The notes beneath the pieces were generated by a model. It had not been told where the DNA came from. It ran no database searches and saw only the letters and a program-made list of their open reading frames with translations. The translations under genes were made by a program, and so were the position numbers. Shown in pieces: positions 14,911 to 24,800 of a stretch of DNA of 49,820 nt (its first letter is position 1; each line of letters begins with the position of its first letter). The DNA is from Elusimicrobiota bacterium (GTDB taxonomy: Bacteria; Elusimicrobiota; Elusimicrobia; Elusimicrobiales; Elusimicrobiaceae). Location: NCBI GenBank assembly GCA_029008615.1, contig JAQXJI010000030.1, forward strand, positions 1 to 49,820. The letters are read 5' to 3'.

Positions 14911-17472
14911 TTACAAATTTTCCATATTTTTGAGCCTCGTCAAGGCTTGCTCATCGTGTTTATCGTAGGATAAGATAAATCTAAGGTATTCTTTGGCTTT
15001 TTCCGGCTCGCCCGTCTTAAGCCAAGCGGAAGAGAGGGCAAAGCCCAAAGGTTTAAGATACTTGAAATCGGCATAATAAGGCTCAAGAAGGGCGGCGGAT
15101 TTTCGGTATTCCCCGTTATTGAAGTAAACCTCGGCAAGCAAAAGGGCGGCGGAAGGGCTTTGCGAATAAGAAGATTGCAATTCGGAAAGTTCCTTTTCCA
15201 AAGAGGAGCCTGTTTTAAGCCTTTTTACTTTGGCGCGCGCGGCTCTGAAAATATCCGCCTTTGAGAGCAGTTCTTCCCCTCCGCTCCCTTTGGCGGCGCA
15301 AAGTTTTACAAGTTCGTAAAAATCGGGATTAAAAAGATCCTCTTCCAAAACTTTTTGGGCCAAAGGGCAGGCGGAAACATAATCGCCAACGGCAAAAGCG
15401 GAAAGAGCATAGGCCAATTTAAGTTCTTGCTCATAGGGAAAAATATTTAAAAGGCCTTTGGCCAAGGCGGCGTTTTCGGCGGTTCTCAGTCCCGGCAAAG
15501 CCGCAACGAATTTGGCCCAAGCCTGTGCGGCGGCCAAATTTTCGGGATATAAAAGCAAAGCTTTTTTAAGATAGCCGGCCGCGGCTAAATTATCCCCCAA
15601 ACCGCTCTTTATTCCGGCGGCCCTTAAATAAAATTCATAGTACCCGGGATATTTCTTTATTCCGCGTTCGGCATAAGCCATAGCCTCTTGGTATTTCGCG
15701 GTCTGTATCAAAGCGTTGACAACGCCAAAAGCCGCCTCAGCGCGAACAGCCGAGTTTTTATCGGCTTTTTTAAGATAATCCGCGGCCAAAGCGTAATCGC
15801 CTTTGGCAAAGGCTTTGTATCCTTTAAGAGCGGAAATCTCCGCGCCGAAGTAGGATATCTGCCAAGCTGCGGCCAAATAAGCGCACAAAACTGCAGAAGC
15901 GAATATTAAAGAGGCTGAAGCCGCCCTTATTTTTTTAACGACAACGCGGCAGGAAAGATTGTTAAGCGCACTGAAAATAAACCAAAAAGCGAAAGCCGGG
16001 ACAACGGCCCTGAACGTTATATTAAGCATATTGTCCGCGCAAAAAGCCGCAAGTCCCGCCAAAAGACACAAATAAATCAAACGGGAATCAGGATTCTTAT
16101 CCGCCCGAACCGCTTTTATAACAGAAAAACCGCCGAAAGCCAACAAAATCAAAAACGCCGAAAAACCCAAAATACCGCTTTCGGCCAAAACTTGAACGAA
16201 CTGATTGTGAGCCTCATTGGCTTGCGTTTTGATTCCGCCCAAAACGGGATTGCGGAAAATAAGCCCTCCTTGGCAAAGGCCGTAGTTCATTTGGAAGGAA
16301 GTTAACCCTTTGCCGATAAATGGCGCGTCCTTAAACATTTTAAGCCCGCAGGCCCACATCATAAGCCTTTGATGATAAGCCGGATTTATTTTATCCGCGG
16401 CGGCGTCCAAGGTAAAAGCGGAGGCCTCGTTAAGTGCGGAAAGTTCTTCTATTCTCTCAGCCGCGGCGGAAGAGTAATTATCCGCCTCCTTTTGCATTCC
16501 AGAAGGCCATAAAAAGAAAACTAAAAGAGAAAATACTATCGCGAAGGCCGCTTTGCCTTTGGCTTTGGCAAGCAAAAGCCTAAAATCTTTAAACAAGAGC
16601 AAAATAAAACCGCCCGCCGCCGCACCAAGCCAGGAAGAACGCGTCATACTTATGGCCAAATAGGCGCAAAAAACGAAAAGCATCAATAAAAAAGTAAATT
16701 TTTCAACACTGGAACGAGCCTTTATAAAACGCAGGAAAACAAAGGGCAGAAATATCAGCAAATAAGAAGAAAGGAAATTGGGATTGCCGAAAGTGGAAAT
16801 CGCGCGCGCGCCGAATTCATAATTTATATTGATTTTCCATATCATTTCCAACCCGGCGTTTTGAAGTATTCCGTAAAAACAGCAAATAGCGCAAACCGCC
16901 AAAAATATATCCAAAATGGCAAAAAGCGTAATATCTTTAAGACGTTTCATACAAATATAAGCCGCCCAAGCCCACATCAAAACGGCATAAATCCAAAAGA
17001 AAACCCCTCCAAAAACATTAAACAAGAACCAGCAAAAAGACCACAAGGCGAAATTAAAATAAAAATCCGGGCGGAATTTTTCCCACCCGCAGGCGTTGAC
17101 CGCCTTTGCCAAGAACCAAGCCCCCACGAAGGAAAAAACAAACACGTCCCCCTTTTGGGAGAATTCCCCTATCAAAGCCAAAAAATTTCCGCCGCGCGCC
17201 AAATTAAAGAAAAGCGAAACTAAACTTACAGCCGCAAAAAACAGCATAAAAACGTCTGTTTTGGAAAATTTCAAAACGAGTTCCCGCGTTAAAAAAACTT
17301 CCAAAGCGCGGCATATCAAAAACGCACACATCAGCAAAGCGAGCAGCAAATCCTGCGCGATATAAGGATTTTTTGTTAAATCGGTAAAAAATATCAGCGG
17401 CGTCATAAAAACGCAGCCCGCCAAAATAAGTTTTTCCGCCGAAGGCAGAAGTTTTAGTAATTTTTCTCTCAT
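14911..17472 (-). CDS. O-antigen ligase-like membrane protein with C-terminal TPRs
   Basis: An 853-residue polytopic membrane protein. Residues 1 to about 530 contain many hydrophobic segments and a Wzy_C/O-antigen ligase-type core, with a large periplasmic loop around 330-430 holding GKGLTSFQ and EAHNQFVQVLAESG motifs. Residues about 550-853 are soluble and built of tetratricopeptide repeats. The family transfers lipid-linked glycans to lipid A or to proteins (PglL/PilO-type oligosaccharyltransferases). It starts inside the stop region of the preceding paralogue (four-base overlap). Location upstream of a pilus operon makes pilin or surface glycosylation a reasonable guess, not a demonstrated one. 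Confidence 0.8.
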   Translation of the reverse strand: MREKLLKLLPSAEKLILAGCVFMTPLIFFTDLTKNPYIAQDLLLALLMCAFLICRALEVFLTRELVLKFSKTDVFMLFFAAVSLVSLFFNLARGGNFLALIGEFSQKGDVFVFSFVGAWFLAKAVNACGWEKFRPDFYFNFALWSFCWFLFNVFGGVFFWIYAVLMWAWAAYICMKRLKDITLFAILDIFLAVCAICCFYGILQNAGLEMIWKININYEFGARAISTFGNPNFLSSYLLIFLPFVFLRFIKARSSVEKFTFLLMLFVFCAYLAISMTRSSWLGAAAGGFILLLFKDFRLLLAKAKGKAAFAIVFSLLVFFLWPSGMQKEADNYSSAAAERIEELSALNEASAFTLDAAADKINPAYHQRLMMWACGLKMFKDAPFIGKGLTSFQMNYGLCQGGLIFRNPVLGGIKTQANEAHNQFVQVLAESGILGFSAFLILLAFGGFSVIKAVRADKNPDSRLIYLCLLAGLAAFCADNMLNITFRAVVPAFAFWFIFSALNNLSCRVVVKKIRAASASLIFASAVLCAYLAAAWQISYFGAEISALKGYKAFAKGDYALAADYLKKADKNSAVRAEAAFGVVNALIQTAKYQEAMAYAERGIKKYPGYYEFYLRAAGIKSGLGDNLAAAGYLKKALLLYPENLAAAQAWAKFVAALPGLRTAENAALAKGLLNIFPYEQELKLAYALSAFAVGDYVSACPLAQKVLEEDLFNPDFYELVKLCAAKGSGGEELLSKADIFRAARAKVKRLKTGSSLEKELSELQSSYSQSPSAALLLAEVYFNNGEYRKSAALLEPYYADFKYLKPLGFALSSAWLKTGEPEKAKEYLRFILSYDKHDEQALTRLKNMENL

Positions 17473-19661
17473 AATCCCCCCGCGGCTTTTATGCCCCGCA
17501 AATGATTTTGGGCTTTAGGATCGTTCCTGTGTTTGGCGATATAAAGCGGGTTTGAAACCTCTTCCGGCCCTTGAATATACAAATTAACCCAATTCGCCGC
17601 AAGGCGGTAGTCATTATGTTCCAAAGCGATATTCGCAAGTTGGTAATAGGCATTGTCGTAAACGGGATCCAATAATAAAGACCTTTTTAAGGAAGCTTCA
17701 GACAAGTTGTAATATTCCTGAGCTTCTTTCATATTTCCGCGCCGAGCCGACGCTTTGGCCATATCGTGATACAAAGCCCCCAAATTGTAATGTATCATCG
17801 TATCGTTAGGTATCAGCGAAAGCGATTTTTTATAGGCTTTCAAAGCGCGGTCATAATCGTTAAAAAGACCTTCGGGTTCGTCGCCTTCGTAAGGGCGATT
17901 CTTCTTGGATAAATCCGCCCTGTTCTGAAAAACTATCCCGCTGAACTGATACAAACTAGGCGAAAAAGGATTAAGCCTTAAAGCTTTGTAATAGTATGAA
18001 GGCGCGGCGGGATTGCTGCGCCCGGCCAAACCGGCGCCGGCCGCGGTGTAAAAATCCGAACGGAAAGGCTGAAAACTTAAATAAGATAAAATGGCGGCGA
18101 AAGTAAAAATCAGCAAGCTTGCCGGCCGGCGCAGACGCCAAGCCCGGGAAAGAAAAACCCACGCCTCAAATCCGACGGAAATAATAAAAAAGAACCAATA
18201 AAAATAAAAGTAGAAAGCTTTGTCTTTAAGGGCAGGGGAAGACATTTCGTAAAACTCCCGCGCCAAAAGACAAATGATAAATAAAACAAAAGCCGCAAAA
18301 ATAAAATATAGGGCCTTAAAGATTTTACCGCGTGAGGGTTCTTTTGCTTCGCGGGATGAAGATTCTTCAAGAGGGCCGAAGTTCAAGACAAACAAAATGC
18401 CGTTAAAAACAGTCAGGAAGTACGCCGTAGAAATAAAATAAACGCTTACGTCCACAAGATTGTGAATGTATATCACCGCAGGTGCGGTAAAACAGGTAAG
18501 CAGCAAAAGGGCGTCATTTCGCTTCTGGGGCGAAGAAGCAACTTCTTTAAGCCTGTTTAAAAAGGCCAGGCTTTGCCATATCAGCAAAAGCAAAAATAAA
18601 CCAAGGCCTACAATGCCGAGTTCGCAGGTTTGTTCAAGAAGATAATTTTCCGCGTGTTGAGTTTCGCCGTTATGCAGGCCCTCCATATAAAATATCTCCG
18701 GCCTTTTATAAGCCGTATAAATATAGCGGAAAGAACCTTTGCCCATACCAAAGACCGGCTTGGCTTCAATCATCTCCGCCGCGGAACGCCAAGTGGACAG
18801 GCGGAAATTGACCGATTGCATACGCTTTACGGTAAAAATGCCGGACGCCAAAACGGCAATCAAAAGCACGGCGGAAATAATCAAATTGTATTTAAGGCGA
18901 TGATATTTGTACTTTTCCGAAAAGCAATTAAAATAAATAAAACCGAACAGAGCCAACCCCGCCGCCAAGGCAAGCCAGGCGCCTTTGCTGAGCGTAAATG
19001 CGATATTCAAAACAAGCAAAATCATCAGGGCGGCCAAGCTCTTTGAAGGTTTGGATAAAAAAGTACCCAAAGCCGCAAAAAAAGAAAACAAACAAAAATC
19101 GGCCAAAAAATTAGGGTTGGCTATCGTGGAGAATATCCTCTCGCGGAAAAAATCCGTCCACTTAAAAACGTCAATCCCGGGCAGAAGATATCTATCCAAA
19201 ATCTGAACGGCACCGTATAATGATACAACCCAAGCCGCCGCCAAAACATATTTAATAAATTTCGACGCGCGCTTATTGTTAAAACTGAATATAACCGTTA
19301 CAAATAAAGCCGAATAAGCCAGGAAACGTATAAGCGAACCCAAGCGGGCCAAAATATAAGGATGAAGAAAAAAAGATATAACCGTATACAGAAAGTAAAG
19401 CGCAAACGGAAAAAGCAAAGCCAAATTGCGCGCGGAAAATATATTGGCGCGCCTTTCAAAAATATCGCTCAGCCAAAAAGCAAATGCGCCGAAAACCGCC
19501 GCATAAAAAACCGTTATTTTGATTTGTGCGCTGTCTTGATTAAAAAGGAATAAAGCCGCGGAAAGGAGAATGCCCGCCAAGCCAAGCCAGCGCGTTATAA
19601 GATCCCCGCAAACGCTTTCCCGTTCTGCTTCTGCTTTTAAAAGCGGTTTTTTCTTGGCCAT
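17469..19661 (-). CDS. O-antigen ligase-like membrane protein with C-terminal TPRs (paralogue)
   Basis: A 730-residue paralogue of the gene that follows it: about a dozen membrane segments, a Wzy_C-type loop (GMGKGSFRYIY, then TQHAENYLLEQTCELG) around 270-335, and TPR-like repeats in the last 200 residues. The ATG at 19661 is preferred over an in-frame TTG at 19667; neither has a good ribosome binding site. tRNA-Thr ends only 18 bases upstream, so the mRNA may be released by tRNA processing. It may act as a polymerase or ligase on the same glycan as its neighbour. Substrate unknown. Confidence 0.78.
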   Translation of the reverse strand: MAKKKPLLKAEAERESVCGDLITRWLGLAGILLSAALFLFNQDSAQIKITVFYAAVFGAFAFWLSDIFERRANIFSARNLALLFPFALYFLYTVISFFLHPYILARLGSLIRFLAYSALFVTVIFSFNNKRASKFIKYVLAAAWVVSLYGAVQILDRYLLPGIDVFKWTDFFRERIFSTIANPNFLADFCLFSFFAALGTFLSKPSKSLAALMILLVLNIAFTLSKGAWLALAAGLALFGFIYFNCFSEKYKYHRLKYNLIISAVLLIAVLASGIFTVKRMQSVNFRLSTWRSAAEMIEAKPVFGMGKGSFRYIYTAYKRPEIFYMEGLHNGETQHAENYLLEQTCELGIVGLGLFLLLLIWQSLAFLNRLKEVASSPQKRNDALLLLTCFTAPAVIYIHNLVDVSVYFISTAYFLTVFNGILFVLNFGPLEESSSREAKEPSRGKIFKALYFIFAAFVLFIICLLAREFYEMSSPALKDKAFYFYFYWFFFIISVGFEAWVFLSRAWRLRRPASLLIFTFAAILSYLSFQPFRSDFYTAAGAGLAGRSNPAAPSYYYKALRLNPFSPSLYQFSGIVFQNRADLSKKNRPYEGDEPEGLFNDYDRALKAYKKSLSLIPNDTMIHYNLGALYHDMAKASARRGNMKEAQEYYNLSEASLKRSLLLDPVYDNAYYQLANIALEHNDYRLAANWVNLYIQGPEEVSNPLYIAKHRNDPKAQNHLRGIKAAGGL

Positions 19662-19679
19662 AAGCAAGACAAAAAAATA

Positions 19680-19752
19680 AGCCGAGAATGGGATTCGAAC
19701 CCACGACCTACCGCTTACGAAGCGGTTGCTCTACCAGCTGAGCTATCTCGGC
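19680..19752 (-). tRNA. tRNA-Thr (CGT)
   Basis: Full cloverleaf on the minus strand: acceptor GCCGAGA/TCTCGGC, D arm, anticodon stem ACCGC/GCGGT with loop TTCGTAA giving anticodon CGT, T arm with GTTCGAATC, and discriminator T. The 3' CCA is not encoded. A TTGACG at plus 19819-19824 may be its -35 box. Confidence 0.97.
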
Positions 19753-19850
19753 GATATAATAGATTTTATCAATTTTAAAATATTATTTCCAGTAAATTTA
19801 TCCAAATTTAATTTTATGCGTCAATTTACCGCTAAAACTTTCCTAAATAT

Positions 19851-19880
19851 AAAGGCCGCAAACACCAATTCGCGGCCTTT
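19851..19880 (-). terminator. Terminator after the FKBP gene
   Basis: AAAGGCCGC / GCGGCCTTT form a perfect 9-bp stem around a 12-base loop, 15 bases past the stop codon, followed on the minus strand by a moderately T-rich tail. Confidence 0.7.
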
Positions 19881-19894
19881 AAAAACAAAAGATT

Positions 19895-20311
19895 TTATTT
19901 TACCGAAATTATTTCGACGTCAAAATGCAAATCTTTACCGGCCAAAGGATGATTAAAATCCAGTTCCACTTCTTCCGGCGTAACCTGGCTTACAACAGCC
20001 CTAAAACTGTGTTCGCCGTTACTCGCGCCGACCACATCGCCGACTTTTATATTTTCAATGTTTTGGATTGCGCTTCTGGGAACTTTCCTTTTGGCGTCCG
20101 GGTTAACTTCCCCGTAAGCTTCTTTGGCAGGCACGTCTACGGATTTTTTATCGCCGGGCTTAAGGCCGAGCAAAGCCTTTTCCAACCCCGTAATTATATG
20201 CCCCGCACCCTGCACATATTCAAGCGGGCTCCTGCCCTTGGAAGTATCGGCCACTTTACCATCGACGGTCAAAGTATAGTCTATGGCCACTTTAGAACCT
20301 TCTTTTATCAT
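19895..20311 (-). CDS. slyD: FKBP-type peptidyl-prolyl isomerase, SlyD-like
   Basis: A 138-residue cytoplasmic folding catalyst and chaperone. The FKBP domain is split by an insert-in-flap chaperone domain (about 68-120, after AYGE), as in SlyD. Family markers include DYTLTVDG, LEYVQGAGHIITGLEKALLG and the end DVEIISV. The histidine-rich metal-binding tail of E. coli SlyD is absent. It catalyses cis-trans isomerisation of prolyl bonds and holds unfolded clients. AGGAGA precedes the ATG. It is monocistronic with its own terminator. Confidence 0.93.
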   Translation of the reverse strand: MIKEGSKVAIDYTLTVDGKVADTSKGRSPLEYVQGAGHIITGLEKALLGLKPGDKKSVDVPAKEAYGEVNPDAKRKVPRSAIQNIENIKVGDVVGASNGEHSFRAVVSQVTPEEVELDFNHPLAGKDLHFDVEIISVK

Positions 20312-20443
20312 AATATCTCCTTACGGGCACAAGCCCCTTAATATAAAGTTATTTTACAAAATTTTACGCACTTCCCTTTTAAATTAACACCCCAAAAACT
20401 GCGCGCATAATTAACACTTTAAAAAACATTTTTCTTCCTTCAT

Positions 20444-20472
20444 AAAAAAGCCCTCATTAAAGAGGGCTTTTA
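20444..20472 (-). terminator. Terminator of the cysteine-rich protein gene
   Basis: AGCCCTC / GAGGGCT make a 7-bp stem with a 6-base loop, followed on the minus strand by a run of T residues. Confidence 0.88.
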
Positions 20473-20499
20473 AAAGCGATTTAAACAATTCAAACTGTC

Positions 20500-21789
20500 T
20501 TAAAAATCCACAGTCAGGAAATTAGTTCCGCAGTAAGCGTCCGATTTGTTATTGTTCTCTACATTCTGCCCGGCGCAGGCTACGTCCCTATACTGACTGA
20601 ATTTCAAGCGTCCGCTATTTCCCGTATCTGGGCGATGGATATAATCAGAACCTGCGGGACAGGTGTAAATAGTATATAAAGCCCTTGTATAAGAATCCGT
20701 ACACTCAAGACCTGAGCCCATTTCCCAACCGCTAGCAGCGCAGTTGGGGCCAAAAGCCGTTTCATTTTTCATATAACAAGCTCTCTCAACAGTTTCACAA
20801 CCACCGCTATACTTACTGCAAAGAGAAAGGCAGCTTTCAATATCTGACTCACTTGGGTCATTTGAGACAGAGCATTGCTCCAAATCTCCCAGATTATTAT
20901 AAAAAACATCTTCCCCGGAAGCAAAATTTTCCATAACGCATTGTATCGCACCGGTATCTTCAATGTTATTCTCGTAAACGCATTTTCTGTAATATACCTT
21001 AATATCGGAAACATAAGGTTTATTAATAATATCACTGGGCTCATAAGTTACCTCACGCTTATCAGTACAGTTTTTGCTTTTGACAACCTTGTTTGGGTCG
21101 TCCGGACGCGGACATTCATAGGATTCTATTTCATCGCCGTTGCAAGTATCCGCAGAGCAAGAACCGCCGGTACAGGTCCTCCAAGCGCCGTAATAGTGGC
21201 CGTCGTTACCTTCTCCGCAATTTGAAATTGAGGCAGGAAAAACTTTGTAGCCTAAGTCCACGCCTCTTACCGGAGGGAAAATAAACGAAGATGAGCCGTT
21301 TCTTACCGTAAACGAAGCCGTATAAAGATTTGTTACAACAGCCGGATACGGCAAACTAAGCGGGCCGGTAACCAAAGTACCGGCGTATAAGGTCGGTATT
21401 TCTATCGTGGTAAAGTTCATATCAAACAAGGTGTTCTGCTGAATCGTGTTGCTGCTGTAACGCGTAACCAAGATATTGTTATAAGTTTGGTTTGGGGACT
21501 CTAAAAACAAATCCCGTTCCACTTTGATATTGCCGCCGAAAGATATCGAACCGGCCTCAAGATATGTTTCCTGTATAGGCCTATACACTTTTGACCCAAA
21601 CCCCGTAGGCGTAGTATTGTTCACGCTTTCCGCGCCGATGATAAGATCTTTCACGGTAGCATCGCCGAATACAGAAAAAGTGCTGAACATCCCGTAAGGG
21701 CTGGAAAGCGCCGTAGAAATTTCATACTCGGCGGCTTTTGCACAAACGGCAAAAACAAAACACGACAAAACAAGAAGAAATTTTTTCAT
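20500..21789 (-). CDS. Exported cysteine-rich protein of unknown function
   Basis: A 429-residue secreted protein. I prefer the ATG at 21789 because GAGGG is well placed ahead of it; an upstream frame start at 21810 lacks a site. A signal peptide of about 19 residues ends KAA. Residues 20 to about 195 are beta-rich and cysteine-free. Residues about 200-429 contain 18 cysteines, an even number consistent with up to nine disulfides. The cysteine pattern (for example CTGGSCSADTCNG) resembles extracellular disulfide-rich modules in general, but I recognise no family. It has a strong promoter of its own and a strong terminator, suggesting an abundant surface or secreted product. Confidence 0.8.
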   Translation of the reverse strand: MKKFLLVLSCFVFAVCAKAAEYEISTALSSPYGMFSTFSVFGDATVKDLIIGAESVNNTTPTGFGSKVYRPIQETYLEAGSISFGGNIKVERDLFLESPNQTYNNILVTRYSSNTIQQNTLFDMNFTTIEIPTLYAGTLVTGPLSLPYPAVVTNLYTASFTVRNGSSSFIFPPVRGVDLGYKVFPASISNCGEGNDGHYYGAWRTCTGGSCSADTCNGDEIESYECPRPDDPNKVVKSKNCTDKREVTYEPSDIINKPYVSDIKVYYRKCVYENNIEDTGAIQCVMENFASGEDVFYNNLGDLEQCSVSNDPSESDIESCLSLCSKYSGGCETVERACYMKNETAFGPNCAASGWEMGSGLECTDSYTRALYTIYTCPAGSDYIHRPDTGNSGRLKFSQYRDVACAGQNVENNNKSDAYCGTNFLTVDF

Positions 21790-21849
21790 AGATATCCCTC
21801 TTAAAATCAAATAAAACTCATTTTATTATTTAGAAGTTTCCCTTTTAAT

Positions 21850-21878
21850 ATAATACAAGGCTCAAAGAAACGTGTCAA
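21850..21878 (-). promoter_or_regulatory. Strong promoter of the cysteine-rich protein gene
   Basis: Minus-strand TTGACA (plus 21873-21878) and TATTAT (plus 21850-21855) are exactly 17 bases apart, close to the sigma70 consensus. The -35 box starts right after the stop codon of the upstream PAS-protein gene. Confidence 0.88.
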
Positions 21879-21879
21879 G

Positions 21880-24800
21880 TTATAAATGATAAAGCGGACC
21901 CTGTAAAAACGGCCTGAGAGAGGCTATATTATTGACGCTCTCGCTAGCCAAAAGGAAACCTTTTACCAAACCTTTTCCGTCCTTTATCTCAACCACGTGC
22001 CACATAAGATTGATTTTGGTTCCGTCCGCGACATTGATATCAAACAGAAAATCAAACACACCGCCTTTGGATGTTTTATACGCACTCTTAAAATCGCCCT
22101 CAGCCTTTAAACTGTCATAAGCGAATTTAACGAATATGTTTTGATCTTCCGCTTCAACCATATCATAAATGCCGCAGATACTGCGCATAACGCCGTTAAG
22201 ATTTTTGACTCTGAAATTCTCGTCTATTATGGCCGCAGGGACATCCAAGCTGGAAGCCAGTCTGCGCAGCGCGCCGAGGCTGTTGTCCACCGCTTTTTTG
22301 TTTTGGCGGATTTCAAGCGCCATACTCATCAGCCCGCCGATAAACCCGATAAAGCTTTTGTCTTCATCGGTAATCGGCATAGTGTTTTTCTTAACGCTGA
22401 CGAAAGCTATCGCGCCTTCCACTTTGCCGGCTATGTAAAGCGGCGCGGCTATAATTGAAGATATTTCCCTCTTAACGTGCAAACATCTGTAACAATTCAG
22501 GATAGAAGTATCCCTTACCGCCACTATCTTGCCTTCTTTTATCGGGGCAAAGCATTCTTCCAGCGGCGTTTCCAAATCTTTGTTTATCTCGTAAGGATTT
22601 TCTGTCGCGTAGTTGATGAGGATTTTATCCCTGTTGCGCCCGCTTAAGTGCATTACAAGCCCTATCTCCGCACCGAAAATCTGCTTACCGTATTCAAGAA
22701 CGTCTTTCATATTTTCCACAAAGCTGTTTTGCTTTCTGGAAGAGAAGTCATAAAGATGATGGATTTTATTTTCAAGGCCTTTACGCCTGTCCACGTTCTC
22801 GACCAACATAACGACGCTTTCCTCGCCTTCAAGGCGGGAAATGGAAGCCTCGTAAAATTTGGTTTCCCCGCCGCTCTGCATTGAAAAACTCGTCTGCACC
22901 GGCACTCCGCCGCCGTAAGCCTGTTTAATGTTCTCCAAAAGCAGAGAGCCTTCTTCTTTAGTCAAAAACTCCTGTATATTATGACCGAGCCAATCGGAAG
23001 GAAACACCGCGATATCGTATCCGGCTTCCGCCGTTTGGTATTCCTGTATAATACCCTTGGAATCCAATTTGATGTAGAGCCCGGGCAAAATATTTTTAAC
23101 GCCTTTAAGCTCTTTTAATTTATAATCAAGCTCGCTGGCAAGCATTCTTTCCTTGCTGGCGTCGCGTATCATTACGACGGCTTTTTGTAAAGAGGCAGCT
23201 TTAAAACCGCTTATGCGAACTATTGAAGCCTTGGCTTTTTCTTTGACGTTAATCATAGCTTCAAAACAAATCGGTTTATCGCTCTTGAGCAGTTCCGCCT
23301 TAGAAGCCAAATAAGCTTTTACTTTCTTTTCTTCTTTTCTTTCTTTGTCGAGCAGTAAATCCGCCAAGCTGAGTTTTAAAAGCTGTTCCATAGAATAGCC
23401 GGTAAAAGAGCAGGCGGCTTCGTTTACTTTGGTAAAGGAGGAAAAATTCCCGTCTTTAATATCGCATTCAAGCAAAGCGCTGTCTGACACTTGCACAAGA
23501 GCGTGCGCGTATTGGCTTCTTTCGTCAAGGACGTCCAAAAGCTGCTTCTTAGCGCTGACATTCCTAAAGGAAATAAGGAAATTGTTGTCCTTCGCCAAAA
23601 CCGCGTTGGCTTCCACCTCGACGCCGGAGCCTTCGCCTTTTTTAATTTTATAGTCCCTGCTTTTTACCGCACCGTGGCTGTAAAGTTCGTTTATATCAAG
23701 TTCTATTGCGGCTTCATCGTGAGGCGTAAAAAGCGAACTTAAAGGTTTGGAATACAAATTGCTGAATGAAGTGCCGAAAAGCTGTTCGGCCCTATTATTG
23801 CATTTTAAAATCAGACCTTCTTTGGAACAAAGCAAAACCGCGTCCTGATAGGTAAGCACATCTTCCGAAATTGCCTTGCCGTCCTCGGGGCCGGTTTCTT
23901 TGCCGTTTTTCTCCAAAGAAAGCTGCAAAACGTAATCGCAAACGTTTTTCCCGCCGGAGAGAGTCCTCTCGTTTATCGGCGTCATATAGACCTTCAAAGG
24001 CAGTACACCGCTCTTGTTAATGCCGGAAACAGTCTTTTTGATGCGGTCAAAATTTATTTCTCCTTCAAAGACGCAGGGCTCCGCAGCGGACATAGCGCGG
24101 CGAGCTTTTAACGGCAGGCCCGGCTTTATAAAAATGCTGCCATAGAGGGGCCTGTCTTCCGGAGTGAAGCCCAAGATATCCCTTGCGGCGCGGTTCATTT
24201 CGTAAATATAGCCGTTATGCTGCAAAATTATAAACGGTATATGGGAACCCTCAAAAACGCTGCGGAATCTGTCGTCTTTGGTTTTGGCCGCTTTTTCCAT
24301 ACCGCGCTCTTTGGTAATGTTTCGTAAGAACATCACCACTATTTTCTTGCCCAAATATTTGGCCGTTGAAGCGGAAACTTCAAACTCAAACACTTCGTCT
24401 TTGTTTTTGTTGTCAAGTTTGATAAAAGCATAATCATTGACGGCGGTTCCGGCCGAAATTTTATCGTAAAATTCTTTTGCGGCGTCTTTGCTTGAGGCGG
24501 AAGCCAAATCGGAAAATGTTTTGCCTTCCGGCTCCCGTTCGTCATATCCAAGCGAAGTAAGCAAAGTTTTGTTCGCAAAGGAAATTTTCCCCTGCTCTAT
24601 TATCAAAATACCTTCGCGGCAATTTTCCACCAACATAGAATATTTGCTGCGCGATTCATAAACCTGCCTTTCCATTTTACTCTTGGCCGTAATATCTTCC
24701 GAAATTCCCAAAAGGCAGTTCGGAGTACCGTCGGCAAAGAAAAGCGGCGTTTTTACCGTATGCATTATTTTTATTTCGCCTTCCTGCGCGGAAATGAGTT

